DNA from: UBA5239 sp040391785
GTDB taxonomy: Bacteria; Verrucomicrobiota; Lentisphaeria; Victivallales; Victivallaceae
Direction of reading: 5' to 3'
DNA length: 64,000 nucleotides
Assembly (NCBI GenBank): GCA_040391785.1
Contig: JBEBXH010000008.1
Coordinates: 1-64,000 of the forward strand
Part shown: piece by piece, positions 27,537 through 36,536 of the stretch
Position numbering within the stretch: position 1 is the stretch's first letter
How the letters are laid out: each line of letters opens with the position of its first letter
The notes under the pieces: model-generated
What the model was told of the DNA's origin: nothing
The model's database searches: none
What the model saw: only the letters and a program-made list of their open reading frames with translations
Made by a program: the position numbers and the translations under genes

Positions 27537-28733
27537 CTAAATTTTATTCAATTCCATAATAGACAGGAAAATCGACAATACCACCACCAGCACCATGCCG
27601 GCGAGAAACAGAATCACCGCCGGCTCAAACAAGCTCAGCATGCGCTTGATCCGGCGCTTGGTCGCCACTTCCAGATGTTCAGACACGCGGCTCAGCATTT
27701 CGCCGACGTAGCCGGATTCCTCGCCCACGCGGATTTTCGAGGCGGTGCCGGGCGGGATGTATTCGTTGCCGCTGAGGCTGGCGGAGAGCTTTTCCCCGCC
27801 CTTCAGACGGCCTTCGATATTGCTGAAACTCTCGCGAATGACCTGGTTCTGGATCACCCGTACCGCGATCCGCACGGTTTTGATGATATCGACGTGGTTT
27901 TTCACCAGAATCGACAACGTTTGAATGAAACGCTGCATCTCGATTTCATTGATCAGCTTGCTGAAAATCGGAAGCTTCAGCGCGATACGGTTGCGCCATT
28001 CGCGAACTTTATCCGGGCCGACCCGGTAATAAACGATCACACCCGCGCAGAGCCCGACAACGAGCAGGATCAGCCCCCACAGGACCACCTTGCCCATGAA
28101 AATCAGAAACACCATCGACGGCGGGTTCTCCCGACCCATGTCGGCAAAAATCTGGGAAAAACGCGGTACCAGCACCGTAAAAAGAATGATCCCCACGATG
28201 CCGGTGATCGCCAGAATCACGGCCGGATAAATCGAACTGGTGATCAGGAACTCTTTCAGTTCCTTGCTGTCGTCCATGAACTTGCGCAGTTCCTCGACCA
28301 CTTCCGGCAGGCTGCCGGACTCCTCGCCGCTCTCGATCAGGTTCGCGTAATAGCCGGGGAACACGCTGCCGTAGGAGCGCACCAGTTCGGAGAACCGCTT
28401 ACCCTCGTGCAAGCCCTGCCGCAACGCGGAAACGAACTGCCGCTGCTGGGCCTCGACGCAGCTCTCGATAATGATCGCCATGGCGCGTTCCAGCGGGATA
28501 TTGGCGATCAGCAGCGGCGCGAGCTGGCTGGTAAAATCGTATACATCGACCTTGGAACGGCGCAGCAGCGACGCCCCGGTGCTTTTTTCGCCGTCCGTTT
28601 CGCCGCAGAAGCGCACCGGCCGCAAACCGCTCGAGCGCAATTTGCTCAGCGCTTCGTTGCTGTTTTCGGCCTCGATCACCACCTCGTGCGGGCTTTGACC
28701 GGATGCGGTTGCGATGTACTTATAAAGCGGCAC
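27537..28733 (-). CDS. gspF: Type II secretion inner-membrane platform protein GspF
   Basis: The 398-residue protein starts at a GTG (28733) preceded by AAGGAG. It has the two repeated cytoplasmic T2SSF domains, each with the GSLPEVVEELRKFM / GYVGEMLSRVSEHLE type motif, and three hydrophobic segments, the last at the C-terminus (PAVILFLAGMVLVVVLSIFL). GspF links the ATPase GspE to pseudopilus assembly. Gene order E-F is the standard one. Confidence 0.95.
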   Translation of the reverse strand: MPLYKYIATASGQSPHEVVIEAENSNEALSKLRSSGLRPVRFCGETDGEKSTGASLLRRSKVDVYDFTSQLAPLLIANIPLERAMAIIIESCVEAQQRQFVSALRQGLHEGKRFSELVRSYGSVFPGYYANLIESGEESGSLPEVVEELRKFMDDSKELKEFLITSSIYPAVILAITGIVGIILFTVLVPRFSQIFADMGRENPPSMVFLIFMGKVVLWGLILLVVGLCAGVIVYYRVGPDKVREWRNRIALKLPIFSKLINEIEMQRFIQTLSILVKNHVDIIKTVRIAVRVIQNQVIRESFSNIEGRLKGGEKLSASLSGNEYIPPGTASKIRVGEESGYVGEMLSRVSEHLEVATKRRIKRMLSLFEPAVILFLAGMVLVVVLSIFLSIMELNKI

Positions 28734-28744
28734 GGCTGTTCTCC

Positions 28745-30361
28745 TTACATTTCAGCGGTGGAACGCGCCAGTTCTTCGGCAGTGGTCACCCCGTCGCGGA
28801 CCTTGGCGTGACCATCCTGCAGCAGCGTGACCATGCCGTGAGCCACGGCCAGCTTTTCGATTTCGGAACTCGGCAAATTCTTATTAACCGCGCGGCGGAT
28901 TTCGTCATTCATCCGCAACAGTTCGAAAATACCGCAGCGGCCCTTGAATCCGGTGCCGTTGCAGGTGCGGCACTTGGCCTCGGCACTGTCCTTGCCGGAA
29001 CCGTGACAGGTGCGGCAGACTTTGCGCACCAACCGCTGCGACAATACGCCGTACAGCGCGGACGCCACCAGGAAGCTCTCCATGCCCATATCGATCAACC
29101 GCGTCACCGCGCCCACCGCGTCGTTGGTATGCAGCGTGCTCAGGACCAGGTGTCCGGTGAGCGCCGCGTTAATCGCAATGTCGGCGGTTTCCTGGTCGCG
29201 GATTTCCCCCACCAGGATAATATCCGGGTCCTGACGCACGATCGAGCGCAGACCGGAGGCGAAAGTCACCCCGATTTTGGCGTTCACCTGCATCTGGCAG
29301 AGGCCGGGGGTTTTGTATTCCACCGGGTCCTCGATGGTGATGATCTTTTTGCGGTTGTCGTTCAATTGCGAAATTACGCTGTAAAGGGTGGTGGTTTTGC
29401 CGCTGCCGGTGGGCCCCACCACCAGGATCATGCCGTGCGGAATCTTGATCAGTTCGCGGAACTGCTCGAGGTGCTGATCGGATAACCCCAGCGTTTTCAG
29501 GTCAAAGGTGATCGCTTCGCTGTTCAAGAGACGCAGCACGATGCTCTCGCCCGTCAGGATCGGAATGGTGCTTACACGCATGTCCAGCTTGGTGCGGCCG
29601 AGCTGGAAATTGGTTCGGCCGTCCTGCGGCAGGCGGCTCTCCGCGATGTTCAGCCCGGCGATCAGCTTGATACGCGACGAGATGGCCGGGAACTGCGACT
29701 TCGGCACGCTCATGATCTCGGTCAGCACGCCGTCCACGCGGCAGCGCACGGACACGTGTTCCTCGCCCGGCTCCACGTGAATATCGCTGGCGCCCAGCTC
29801 GATGGCGCGGTTAAAAATATCGTTGACCAGCCGGACGATCCGCGCCTCGCCCGCCATGGAGCGCAGCGTGTTCTCGTCCTCGTAATTCATGCCGGCTTCG
29901 TTTTCTTCCGCCTCGGCCTGGTTGCTGCGGCTGAGCAGCCGCTCCAGGAACGTGCGGCGGACAAACGAAAATTCACACTTCAGCTGCAGCGCCTGCCGGA
30001 CCTGAAACATGTGTTTGTGAATATCGTACGGGTCGGAAACCAGCATCCGCATAGTACCCTCGCCCCACTCGTAAGGCAGGCACAAATTGGCGTTCAGGTA
30101 CTCATGGGAGAGCCCGGGGTAATACTCCGGCTGCTCGAGTTCCTCCTCGTCCATCGGTTCGACGCCGAGAACCTCGGTATAAAGCTTGACCAGTTCCGGC
30201 TCACTGAAGGTGCCCTTTTCGACCAGACGGCGGTCGGCGGCGCGGTTTCCCAGCTCCGCTGCCAGCTCCGGATACTCCGGCGCCAGCTCGACGATCCGCG
30301 CCTCGAGCGTTTTCAGCTGCTCGGCAAGGTTGCTGGAATCGTTGTAAATCATTGAAGCCAT
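28745..30361 (-). CDS. gspE: Type II secretion ATPase GspE
   Basis: The 538-residue cytoplasmic ATPase has an N-terminal N1E-type domain and the catalytic core: Walker A GPTGSGKTTT, an Asp box with TIEDPVE, Walker B LVGEIRDQET and the His box LSTLHTNDA. A zinc-binding segment CRTCHGSG...CRTCNGTG supplies two CxxC pairs, here 17 residues apart from first to first Cys, shorter than in many GspE proteins. It powers pseudopilus extension. The ATG overlaps the gspD stop. Confidence 0.95.
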   Translation of the reverse strand: MASMIYNDSSNLAEQLKTLEARIVELAPEYPELAAELGNRAADRRLVEKGTFSEPELVKLYTEVLGVEPMDEEELEQPEYYPGLSHEYLNANLCLPYEWGEGTMRMLVSDPYDIHKHMFQVRQALQLKCEFSFVRRTFLERLLSRSNQAEAEENEAGMNYEDENTLRSMAGEARIVRLVNDIFNRAIELGASDIHVEPGEEHVSVRCRVDGVLTEIMSVPKSQFPAISSRIKLIAGLNIAESRLPQDGRTNFQLGRTKLDMRVSTIPILTGESIVLRLLNSEAITFDLKTLGLSDQHLEQFRELIKIPHGMILVVGPTGSGKTTTLYSVISQLNDNRKKIITIEDPVEYKTPGLCQMQVNAKIGVTFASGLRSIVRQDPDIILVGEIRDQETADIAINAALTGHLVLSTLHTNDAVGAVTRLIDMGMESFLVASALYGVLSQRLVRKVCRTCHGSGKDSAEAKCRTCNGTGFKGRCGIFELLRMNDEIRRAVNKNLPSSEIEKLAVAHGMVTLLQDGHAKVRDGVTTAEELARSTAEM

Positions 30362-32718
30362 CAGATTTCTTTCTCCGATTTGCTGCTATTATCGATGCCC
30401 TTGATGATATTGACGCGGACCTGGTCGGCCACTTCTTCGTCATCGATGGCCTTTTCGAACCGGCTCAGGGTCTTGACCGACTCGTTGTAGCGCTGGATCA
30501 TATCCTCGACCCGGCTCTTTTCATCGATGATATAACAGGTGATCATGACCAGCAGCTCGGTGCGCGTGGTGGACATATCGGTGCTGCCGACCAGGCGGTT
30601 GATGAGCGGAATATCCGCCAGCAGCGGGAGCGACTGCAGGTTGTCCTTGAGTTTTTCCTGAATCATGCCGCCGATGATCATGGTCCTGCCGTTGCTCACG
30701 GTCATGGAGGTCTGGAGGATGCGCTGGTTGATGACCGGGGTGTCGGTGGCGGAGGTGATGGTGTTCGTTACCGCCTCGGAAACTTCCTGAATCAGGTCCA
30801 GCGCGATCAGGTTCGTGCTGGTGATCTGCGGGGTAATGGTCAGGTTAACCCCGGTGGACTTGTATTCATAGCTGCGGACGATGTTGTCCGTGGTGTTTAC
30901 GCTGGTCATATCCTGCGTCAGCAGCGGCACTTCCTGCCCGACCTTGACCAGCGCCTGGGTGTTGCTGCTGACCACGACCTGGGGGCTGGAAATGATTTTC
31001 AGTTTCTGCCGCCCGGCCAGCGCACGGAGAAAACCGAATTTTTCGTCCGGGTTATTGGGATTGAAAATGCCGAATTTGAATCCTTCCGCGTTCGGATTGC
31101 CCCGGTCGAGGTTATTGTAATTGGTCCCGATTTCGGTGCCGGTATTGCCGGTGGTGCCGATGGTATTGAACTCGATACCGAATTCATTGCTGTCGGTCAA
31201 GCCGATTTCCACGATCAGCACCTGCAGCAGCACCTGCGCCGGCATGATATCGAGCTTGTCGAGCAGGGCCTTGATGGTGGCGTAGGTGCGCGCGGTGGTG
31301 CGGATGACCAGACGGTTGTTGACGCCGTCGGCAAAGATCCGCACCGGCTTTTCGAACACGCCGGAAACCTTGTCGATCTTGGTGTTTTCGAGGTTGTTGG
31401 TGGAGTTGCGGTTGGCGATGCTGGAGTTGGTCGTGGTGGTCAGATTCCGGTTGGTGGTGGAGGCCAGCGACTCGGTACGCTCGGTGGTGGTTCGGCTGGT
31501 GTCGGACTGACTGGTGGTGTCCACGGTGATCGAAGATCCCTGCGCGGTGAAAATGACCGAGAGCGCCTGTGCCAGTTCCGTGGCCTTGCTGTGCGCTACT
31601 TTATACACATACGCGCGTTCCTGTGTGGAGGCTTCGGCGTTGTCCAGGATGCGGATCCATTCGCGGATCTCGTTCAGCGTTTCCTCGGTGGCGGCGGTGG
31701 CCACCAACAAATTCAGGCGGTCGACGGAGCTCAGGCGGACGGCGCCGGGGTCCTCGGTCTGGGTGTTGCCGTCAACCAATACGACCGGCAAGCCGATGAC
31801 CGGCAGGACTTCGGAAAGTTCCTGCCCTACGCGTGACGGCAAAACATTGTTGCAGTAAAAAACCACCCGCGGCCACTTGGCCCGTCCGGGCTGGTCCACG
31901 GTTTCCAGAATCTGGCGGATCTTGGAAATATTGTCGGTGTGGTCGGAAATCATCAATATGTTCTGGCGGCTCAACTCGACGATGGTTCCTTCCTTGGACA
32001 GGAACGGCTTCAGCTGGTTGACCAGGTCCTTGGAACTGGCGTTCAGCAGCGCATAGGAAATCAGCTCGCTGGTAGCGCCGAAACGGTTGCGGGCGCGGCC
32101 GTTGCGGGGAGCACCCTGCTGGGGCATTTTTTCCGCCGGCATGAATTTGAGCATCTGACCGTTGCGGACGACGCCGGCATTGGCCATTTTCAGCATTTCG
32201 TCGAAGGCTTCCCAGAGTTCGCGGCGGGTCATGGTGGAGTTGATATTGAGTGTGACCACGCTTTTCAGGTCCGAATCGGCGGTAAAATTGAAGCCGAGGA
32301 CATCGGCGAAGGCGGGCAGTGTATCGACCAGCGCCACAGTGTTGAAAATCAGCATTACTTCCACCGGTTCGTCGGCATCGATCAGGATGAAATCCTCATA
32401 AAAAGGCGAGGATTTGCCGCGGGGTTTACCGTCCGGCTTGCGGCTGTCGCGGGACATGCTCTCGGCCTGCGCCTTCAGCTCGCTCACATTGGTATCTTCC
32501 TCGGGCACGACCATGCTGTCCTGATTATGATCTTTTGAGGTGGTGACGAATTTCCGCTCCTCGTTGCGCCGGATGAAATCGTATTTATCATCCGGGTCCT
32601 CATCTTTGACCCCGGAGGTAAAAAAATCGGCGCAGGCCCCGCTCAGCAGCAGCATTGCCGCCGCCGCTGGCAACATCCAGATCCGGTGACGCGAAACTTC
32701 CCGTAAACTGTTTTTCAT
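30361..32718 (-). CDS. gspD: Type II secretion outer-membrane secretin GspD
   Basis: Start placed at the ATG 32718 (785 residues), with AAGGA 8 bases upstream; an ATG at 32748 has no such site. The signal peptide ends in LLLSGAC, a lipobox-like site, so it may be a lipoprotein secretin. N-domains follow, including repeated KH-like N1-N3 domains with a Ser/Thr/Asn-rich insert (about 420-470). The C-terminal secretin domain has VPLLTQDM, STGVNLTITPQI and MTVSNGRTMIIGGMI. It forms the outer-membrane channel. Confidence 0.93.
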   Translation of the reverse strand: MKNSLREVSRHRIWMLPAAAAMLLLSGACADFFTSGVKDEDPDDKYDFIRRNEERKFVTTSKDHNQDSMVVPEEDTNVSELKAQAESMSRDSRKPDGKPRGKSSPFYEDFILIDADEPVEVMLIFNTVALVDTLPAFADVLGFNFTADSDLKSVVTLNINSTMTRRELWEAFDEMLKMANAGVVRNGQMLKFMPAEKMPQQGAPRNGRARNRFGATSELISYALLNASSKDLVNQLKPFLSKEGTIVELSRQNILMISDHTDNISKIRQILETVDQPGRAKWPRVVFYCNNVLPSRVGQELSEVLPVIGLPVVLVDGNTQTEDPGAVRLSSVDRLNLLVATAATEETLNEIREWIRILDNAEASTQERAYVYKVAHSKATELAQALSVIFTAQGSSITVDTTSQSDTSRTTTERTESLASTTNRNLTTTTNSSIANRNSTNNLENTKIDKVSGVFEKPVRIFADGVNNRLVIRTTARTYATIKALLDKLDIMPAQVLLQVLIVEIGLTDSNEFGIEFNTIGTTGNTGTEIGTNYNNLDRGNPNAEGFKFGIFNPNNPDEKFGFLRALAGRQKLKIISSPQVVVSSNTQALVKVGQEVPLLTQDMTSVNTTDNIVRSYEYKSTGVNLTITPQITSTNLIALDLIQEVSEAVTNTITSATDTPVINQRILQTSMTVSNGRTMIIGGMIQEKLKDNLQSLPLLADIPLINRLVGSTDMSTTRTELLVMITCYIIDEKSRVEDMIQRYNESVKTLSRFEKAIDDEEVADQVRVNIIKGIDNSSKSEKEI

Positions 32719-32751
32719 ATCGTGTTCCTTGAATAGGTTAAATTTCATGAA

Positions 32752-33474
32752 TCATCTGCCGCGAGCGGCGGCTGTGCCCGTGTTGCGGGCGGGGACCTGA
32801 CCCTGCCGGTTTTGCTGCTGCTGTTGCTGTTGTTGCTGCTGCATCATGCGGTTCTGCTGCTGCATCATCTGGCCCATCATTCGCATCTGGCCCATCATCA
32901 TCATCTGCTGGATCTGCTGTGCGTTCGGCTGACGGTTGGTCTGGGTCTGGCCGGTGGTGTTGATATTCCGCCCGGCTGTTTCCAGCTGCAGTTCCAAGGT
33001 GCTGCCGCTGCGGCTCAGCGTAACTTTGCCGCTGTCGATGGCGGCTACCGTATAACCGTTGTTCATCACTTCACCCACCTGGAAATAGAGTTTTTCCGCC
33101 TGCTGCTGGTTGGTTCCGGCGCGGACCGGACCCCGCTGCTGCTGTGCGCGCTGCTGGATGATCGCGCCCTGGGAATTGCCGATTTTGTAAATACCGAGCA
33201 GCGTCATCTGCGGACGGCTGGCGCCGCGCCCGGCCACGGCGTCCGGACAACGCGTGAGATTGAAAAGATTGTAGCGCGTAACCAGTGTTCCGGCCTCGCT
33301 GATGCTCATCGGAGTCGCCGCCGGAGCCGTAACCCTGGTCGCTGTTTCCGTGCTCACCGCACGGTCGCGCCCGACAGTGAACTCCTCCTCTCCGGAACTT
33401 TTGAAAAAGCCGGACGCCCGCCAGATCACGATGCCGATCAACGCGATATTCAGCAATGTCAGGAATATTTTCAT
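32752..33474 (-). CDS. GspC-like inner-membrane protein with Gln/Met-rich tail
   Basis: A 240-residue protein with one N-terminal membrane segment (LTLLNIALIGIVIWRA), an HR-type domain around residues 65-165 (YNLFNLTRC, TLLGIYKIG, YFQVGEVMNNGYTVAAID, KVTLSRSG) as in GspC/PilP, which links the inner platform to the secretin, and then a low-complexity tail rich in Gln and Met (about 175-225). No PDZ domain is present. Located directly before gspD, the standard gspC place. Strong GGAG sites precede the ATG. Confidence 0.78.
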   Translation of the reverse strand: MKIFLTLLNIALIGIVIWRASGFFKSSGEEEFTVGRDRAVSTETATRVTAPAATPMSISEAGTLVTRYNLFNLTRCPDAVAGRGASRPQMTLLGIYKIGNSQGAIIQQRAQQQRGPVRAGTNQQQAEKLYFQVGEVMNNGYTVAAIDSGKVTLSRSGSTLELQLETAGRNINTTGQTQTNRQPNAQQIQQMMMMGQMRMMGQMMQQQNRMMQQQQQQQQQQNRQGQVPARNTGTAAARGR

Positions 33475-33493
33475 CGTTCGTCTCCTTCTCCTT

Positions 33494-34078
33494 TTATTTG
33501 GACGCGGGTTCCACGGCGATCAGGCGCAGCGTACCGGTGAAAAACAGCCGGTCGGAGTTCTGCAAACTCTCCTGCCGCAAATCCACGCGCTTCCAATACA
33601 ACTTCGGCGTCACCTTGTAAATTTCTTCAAAAAAGTTCGTCAGCAGCTCCAGCGTTTCCACCCCGCCCATATCGATTTCCAGAAACTGCAGGTCGTTGTT
33701 GATCCGGCTGCGCCGCACGGTGCCGATGCTGTTCAGCTTCAAACCCGCCGTCTGGGCGGCTTCCTCGATTTTTTTGCGTAGCTCCACGTCGGCGTTGCCA
33801 TTGACGTCCTCTTTCCAGAAGCCGGCCAGATTGGCCTTGTAAAGCTTCTCCGCGGTCTCCACATCCTTCAGTTTCTTCTCCAGCACGGCCATGTCGGCGG
33901 CGGCTTTTTTCTGCTTGTCGCTCAGCTGTTCCAGACGGGACTTGCTGGGGATGATGCTGCCGATGCTGCCGCCCATCTGCCAGAGCAGAAACAAGGCGCA
34001 GAACACCAGACCGCCGGCAATAAACAGTATCTGCGCCTTCTTGGAAGTGCGGAATTTTTTGATCATATCATTTGCCAC
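33494..34078 (-). CDS. GspM/PilO-like inner-membrane protein
   Basis: 194 residues from a GTG at 34078 with AGGAG 7 bases upstream. One membrane segment (ILFIAGGLVFCALFLLW) is followed by a coiled coil (about 45-85) and a small ferredoxin-like domain. This is the PilO/GspM plan, a partner of PilN/GspL in the platform. It overlaps the preceding gene by 11 bp. Confidence 0.75.
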   Translation of the reverse strand: MANDMIKKFRTSKKAQILFIAGGLVFCALFLLWQMGGSIGSIIPSKSRLEQLSDKQKKAAADMAVLEKKLKDVETAEKLYKANLAGFWKEDVNGNADVELRKKIEEAAQTAGLKLNSIGTVRRSRINNDLQFLEIDMGGVETLELLTNFFEEIYKVTPKLYWKRVDLRQESLQNSDRLFFTGTLRLIAVEPASK

Positions 34079-35330
34079 TGGTCGCTCCTTTGGCAGGTTG
34101 TTCGACGCGTCCCAGCCGCAGCGTCACCATCATAATCGTATCGTTCATCTGCCGGTTCTGGAACGAATTCACCTTGAACATCGGCACCCGCCGCAGCGTC
34201 GAAACCATATCGAGGTTCTGCTGCGCGGTCTGAATCGTCAAATCCACCGTGCTTTCGCTCCAGCGGAGGTTGGTCACCAGCGCCTGCGCAGGCATGGCTT
34301 CCGAGAGCCGCGCGAGGTTAATCAGCATATCATGGTCGCCGATATTCAACTCGTTCACACGCACCATTTCCTTGTATTCCTTGTCCTTTTTGCGCAGCGT
34401 GGTCTGCGCTTCGGTCATCCGCCGCGTCAAACCGCTGATCTGATTGTCCAGGCGTTTGTACTCCTGCCGGTAATCGGCCAGGTTGCGGATAAAGGAAAAT
34501 CCGAACAGCGCCACCAGGATCACCCCCAGCAATGCCGCCAGCCGCATTTGATTGCGGAAGCGTTGCGGGCGCAGAAATGGCGGCAGCACCGCCAGCCCGG
34601 CCTGTTGTTTGCGGAAGTCGGCGTTTTCGGCAAAACGGCCCAGCATGACCGGAGTAATGAATTTGCGCAGTACTTTCTCGGTATCGGTACCGCATTTGGG
34701 ATCGAGCGTGACCTCGTTTTTCAGGAATTTGATCAATCCGGCGTTGTATTCGACGGAAGTGCCGCCCACCGGGTGCCATGAGTTATTGCTCCAATAAAAA
34801 TCGCTCTCCAGCTCCGGCAGCAATACCTTGTCCGCCCCGGCCTGCTCCGGTAGAGCCAGCAGCGGATAGATGAAGGCATCGACACGGCGGCGGCGCTTCG
34901 CCAGCGCATTGCACAGCGGCAGCAGCGCCCCGGCCGGGAACCCGTACACGGACACCTCCTGCTCCTCCGCGGCGCTCACGGCCCCGGTGGTAAACTGCAG
35001 ACGGAAGTCCGCCGGCAACTGCAAGACCTGCTCCTGAGCGTCGAAAATCAACGCCGAAGCCATTTCCTTGCTCGACATTTCCGGCGCCCTGGTCCGGAAG
35101 AAAAATCCGCCGTCCAGCGCCGAACCGATGATCAGGATCTGGCGCTTGCCCACGTCCAGTTCCTTAGCCATTGCGGCCAGAGCGTCGGCGAGCTCAATGC
35201 CGTCCGCGTTGTATTCCGCCGTCTTCAAAACCGTCAGCTGCTTGCGGCGGCGCTGCATCACCACTCCGCGCAACAGCCCGGATTTGGCCAGGGTTATGAC
35301 TGCATATTCGGGTGCAGAAAATAAAATCAT
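34068..35330 (-). CDS. GspL-like platform protein (PilM/PilN-type fusion)
   Basis: 420 residues. The N-terminal part (about 1-260) reads like the actin-like domain of GspL/PilM, without clear nucleotide motifs; residues about 268-290 are a membrane segment (LAALLGVILVALFGFSFI); a coiled coil and a PilN-like periplasmic domain follow. GspL binds GspE in the cytoplasm and GspM in the periplasm, so this single protein can do what PilM and PilN do as a pair. Second gene of the operon. Confidence 0.75.
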   Translation of the reverse strand: MILFSAPEYAVITLAKSGLLRGVVMQRRRKQLTVLKTAEYNADGIELADALAAMAKELDVGKRQILIIGSALDGGFFFRTRAPEMSSKEMASALIFDAQEQVLQLPADFRLQFTTGAVSAAEEQEVSVYGFPAGALLPLCNALAKRRRRVDAFIYPLLALPEQAGADKVLLPELESDFYWSNNSWHPVGGTSVEYNAGLIKFLKNEVTLDPKCGTDTEKVLRKFITPVMLGRFAENADFRKQQAGLAVLPPFLRPQRFRNQMRLAALLGVILVALFGFSFIRNLADYRQEYKRLDNQISGLTRRMTEAQTTLRKKDKEYKEMVRVNELNIGDHDMLINLARLSEAMPAQALVTNLRWSESTVDLTIQTAQQNLDMVSTLRRVPMFKVNSFQNRQMNDTIMMVTLRLGRVEQPAKGATSGK

Positions 35331-35345
35331 GTGACTAATTTCCCG

Positions 35346-36233
35346 TTACCCGCCGAAGCCGGGAGGGCCGCCCCAGCCGCCCTGGCGACGGTTATTATTG
35401 CTGTTCTGATTGTTCTGCTGCGGCACTTCCACCTGGATCACCCGGGTCGAAGCCGCGCGGGCCACGACCTGCTTCTTCAATTCTTCCGCATTCAGCCCGG
35501 CTTTCTGGAAAAGTTCGCGGAATTTCTCGCGGGCCAGTTCCGGGTCCTCATTGCGCAATTTGACGATTTCGGCGTATTCCTCCGGGTAGCGGCGCTGCAG
35601 GATCGAGTTGGCGCGTTCCACGGCCAGCCGGGCGACGTTGCGCGGACCCACGGCTTTGCCCGGCGGGTCGCCTTCCGGCAACTTCACGCCGGCTTTTTCG
35701 GCCAGTTCGCGCAGCTTGACCAGCGCGGCGGCCATGTCGGTCTCGCGCAATTTAACGATTTCGTCATATTCGGTGGGAAATTTTTCTTTGATGGCGTTTT
35801 CAGCCTTGGTCCACTCTTCGAGGGCGTTTTTCTGCTCGTTCGCGGCATCGGGACGGCGCTGGTCGCCGCCGCGGTTGCCACGGCCGCCGCCGAAACTCGG
35901 CAACTCGACCCCGGCCTTCTGGGCCAGTTCCTGACGCTTCTGCATGGTGGCGCGCCGGTCGCCGGCGGCTTCGAGCTTTTCCAGCTCTTTGTATTCTTCG
36001 GGCAGTTTTTCCTTGATCTGCGCGTCCGCTTTGGCGTATGCTTCGCGGATGGCTTCAAAACCGCTGCCGCCGCCGCCGGGACCTCCGCCGCCGGGGCCAC
36101 CACCGTTTCCACGGTTGCCGCGGCCGCGATTGCTGCGGTTTTCGCCGCTTCCAGTACCCTCCTGCTGGTCCTGACCGAACAGCGTCACGGTCAATGCCAG
36201 CAGCGGCAGTATCCATAAAATCCGTTTCAGCAT
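35346..36233 (-). CDS. Exported repeat protein heading the secretion operon
   Basis: Start taken at the ATG 36233 (295 residues, AAGGG site). A signal peptide (ILWILPLLALTVTLFGQ) precedes a Gly/Asn/Arg-rich stretch, then three or four copies of a 40-50-residue helical unit with the core P-EEY-E-I-V-K-L-R and K-A-G-V-x-L-P, and a Gln/Asn/Gly-rich tail. I do not recognise the family. It lies 15 bp upstream of the gspL-like gene, so it is probably co-transcribed and may be an exported accessory or a structural part of the secretion system. Confidence 0.75.
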   Translation of the reverse strand: MLKRILWILPLLALTVTLFGQDQQEGTGSGENRSNRGRGNRGNGGGPGGGGPGGGGSGFEAIREAYAKADAQIKEKLPEEYKELEKLEAAGDRRATMQKRQELAQKAGVELPSFGGGRGNRGGDQRRPDAANEQKNALEEWTKAENAIKEKFPTEYDEIVKLRETDMAAALVKLRELAEKAGVKLPEGDPPGKAVGPRNVARLAVERANSILQRRYPEEYAEIVKLRNEDPELAREKFRELFQKAGLNAEELKKQVVARAASTRVIQVEVPQQNNQNSNNNRRQGGWGGPPGFGG

Positions 36234-36411
36234 AATTGCGCCCTTATTTTTACCGTTAAAAGCTATTTCAACAATACTATAACGACACAAAGATAGCTTT
36301 TATTTTATTAAATACAAAAAAATATTGGATTTTTATGAAAAATCACAAATTGATGAATTTTTCCGGCGTAAACAAACCAGGCGGGAACGACTGTGCACAG
36401 CCGCCCCACAC

Positions 36412-36435
36412 AAGTATTACAGTAAGTATTACAGT
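36412..36435 (+). promoter_or_regulatory. Tandem operator-like repeats AAGTATTACAGT (two copies)
   Basis: AAGTATTACAGT occurs at 36412-36423 and again, directly abutting, at 36424-36435, 36 bp before the -35 box. A third exact copy is at 36515-36526 after the -10 box. Spacing around the promoter suggests a looping or blocking regulator, most simply the product of the gene at 36537. Confidence 0.7.
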
Positions 36436-36470
36436 GATATAGAAAATTTTCTCTTTTTTTATTCAGGCTA

Positions 36471-36499
36471 TTGACATTTGGCGAGAAAAGCCGTATAAT
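36471..36499 (+). promoter_or_regulatory. Consensus sigma-70 promoter of the regulator/prepilin/glycosidase operon
   Basis: TTGACA (36471-36476) and TATAAT (36494-36499) with a 17-bp spacer, a full consensus match. The leader is about 30 bases and contains the third AAGTATTACAGT copy. Confidence 0.88.
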
Positions 36500-36514
36500 A
36501 TAGTACGAAACAGC

Positions 36515-36526
36515 AAGTATTACAGT
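36515..36526 (+). promoter_or_regulatory. Third AAGTATTACAGT copy in the leader of the regulator gene
   Basis: Exact copy of the two upstream units. It lies between the predicted transcription start (about 36506) and the ATG at 36537, where a Shine-Dalgarno sequence would be expected but is not visible. Confidence 0.65.
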
Positions 36527-36536
36527 TATTATCATT

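Larger units (their letters stand above)
36234..36536. promoter_or_regulatory. Divergent promoter region between the secretion operon and the GntR-type regulator
   Basis: The 303-base gap holds an inverted repeat AAAAGCTAT (36258-36266) / ATAGCTTTT (36293-36301) next to the secretion-operon start, an A+T-rich centre, two tandem AAGTATTACAGT units, the regulator promoter and a third unit in the regulator leader. No consensus promoter was seen for the secretion operon; TATAGT on the minus strand inside the inverted repeat is the best -10-like box. Confidence 0.6.
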
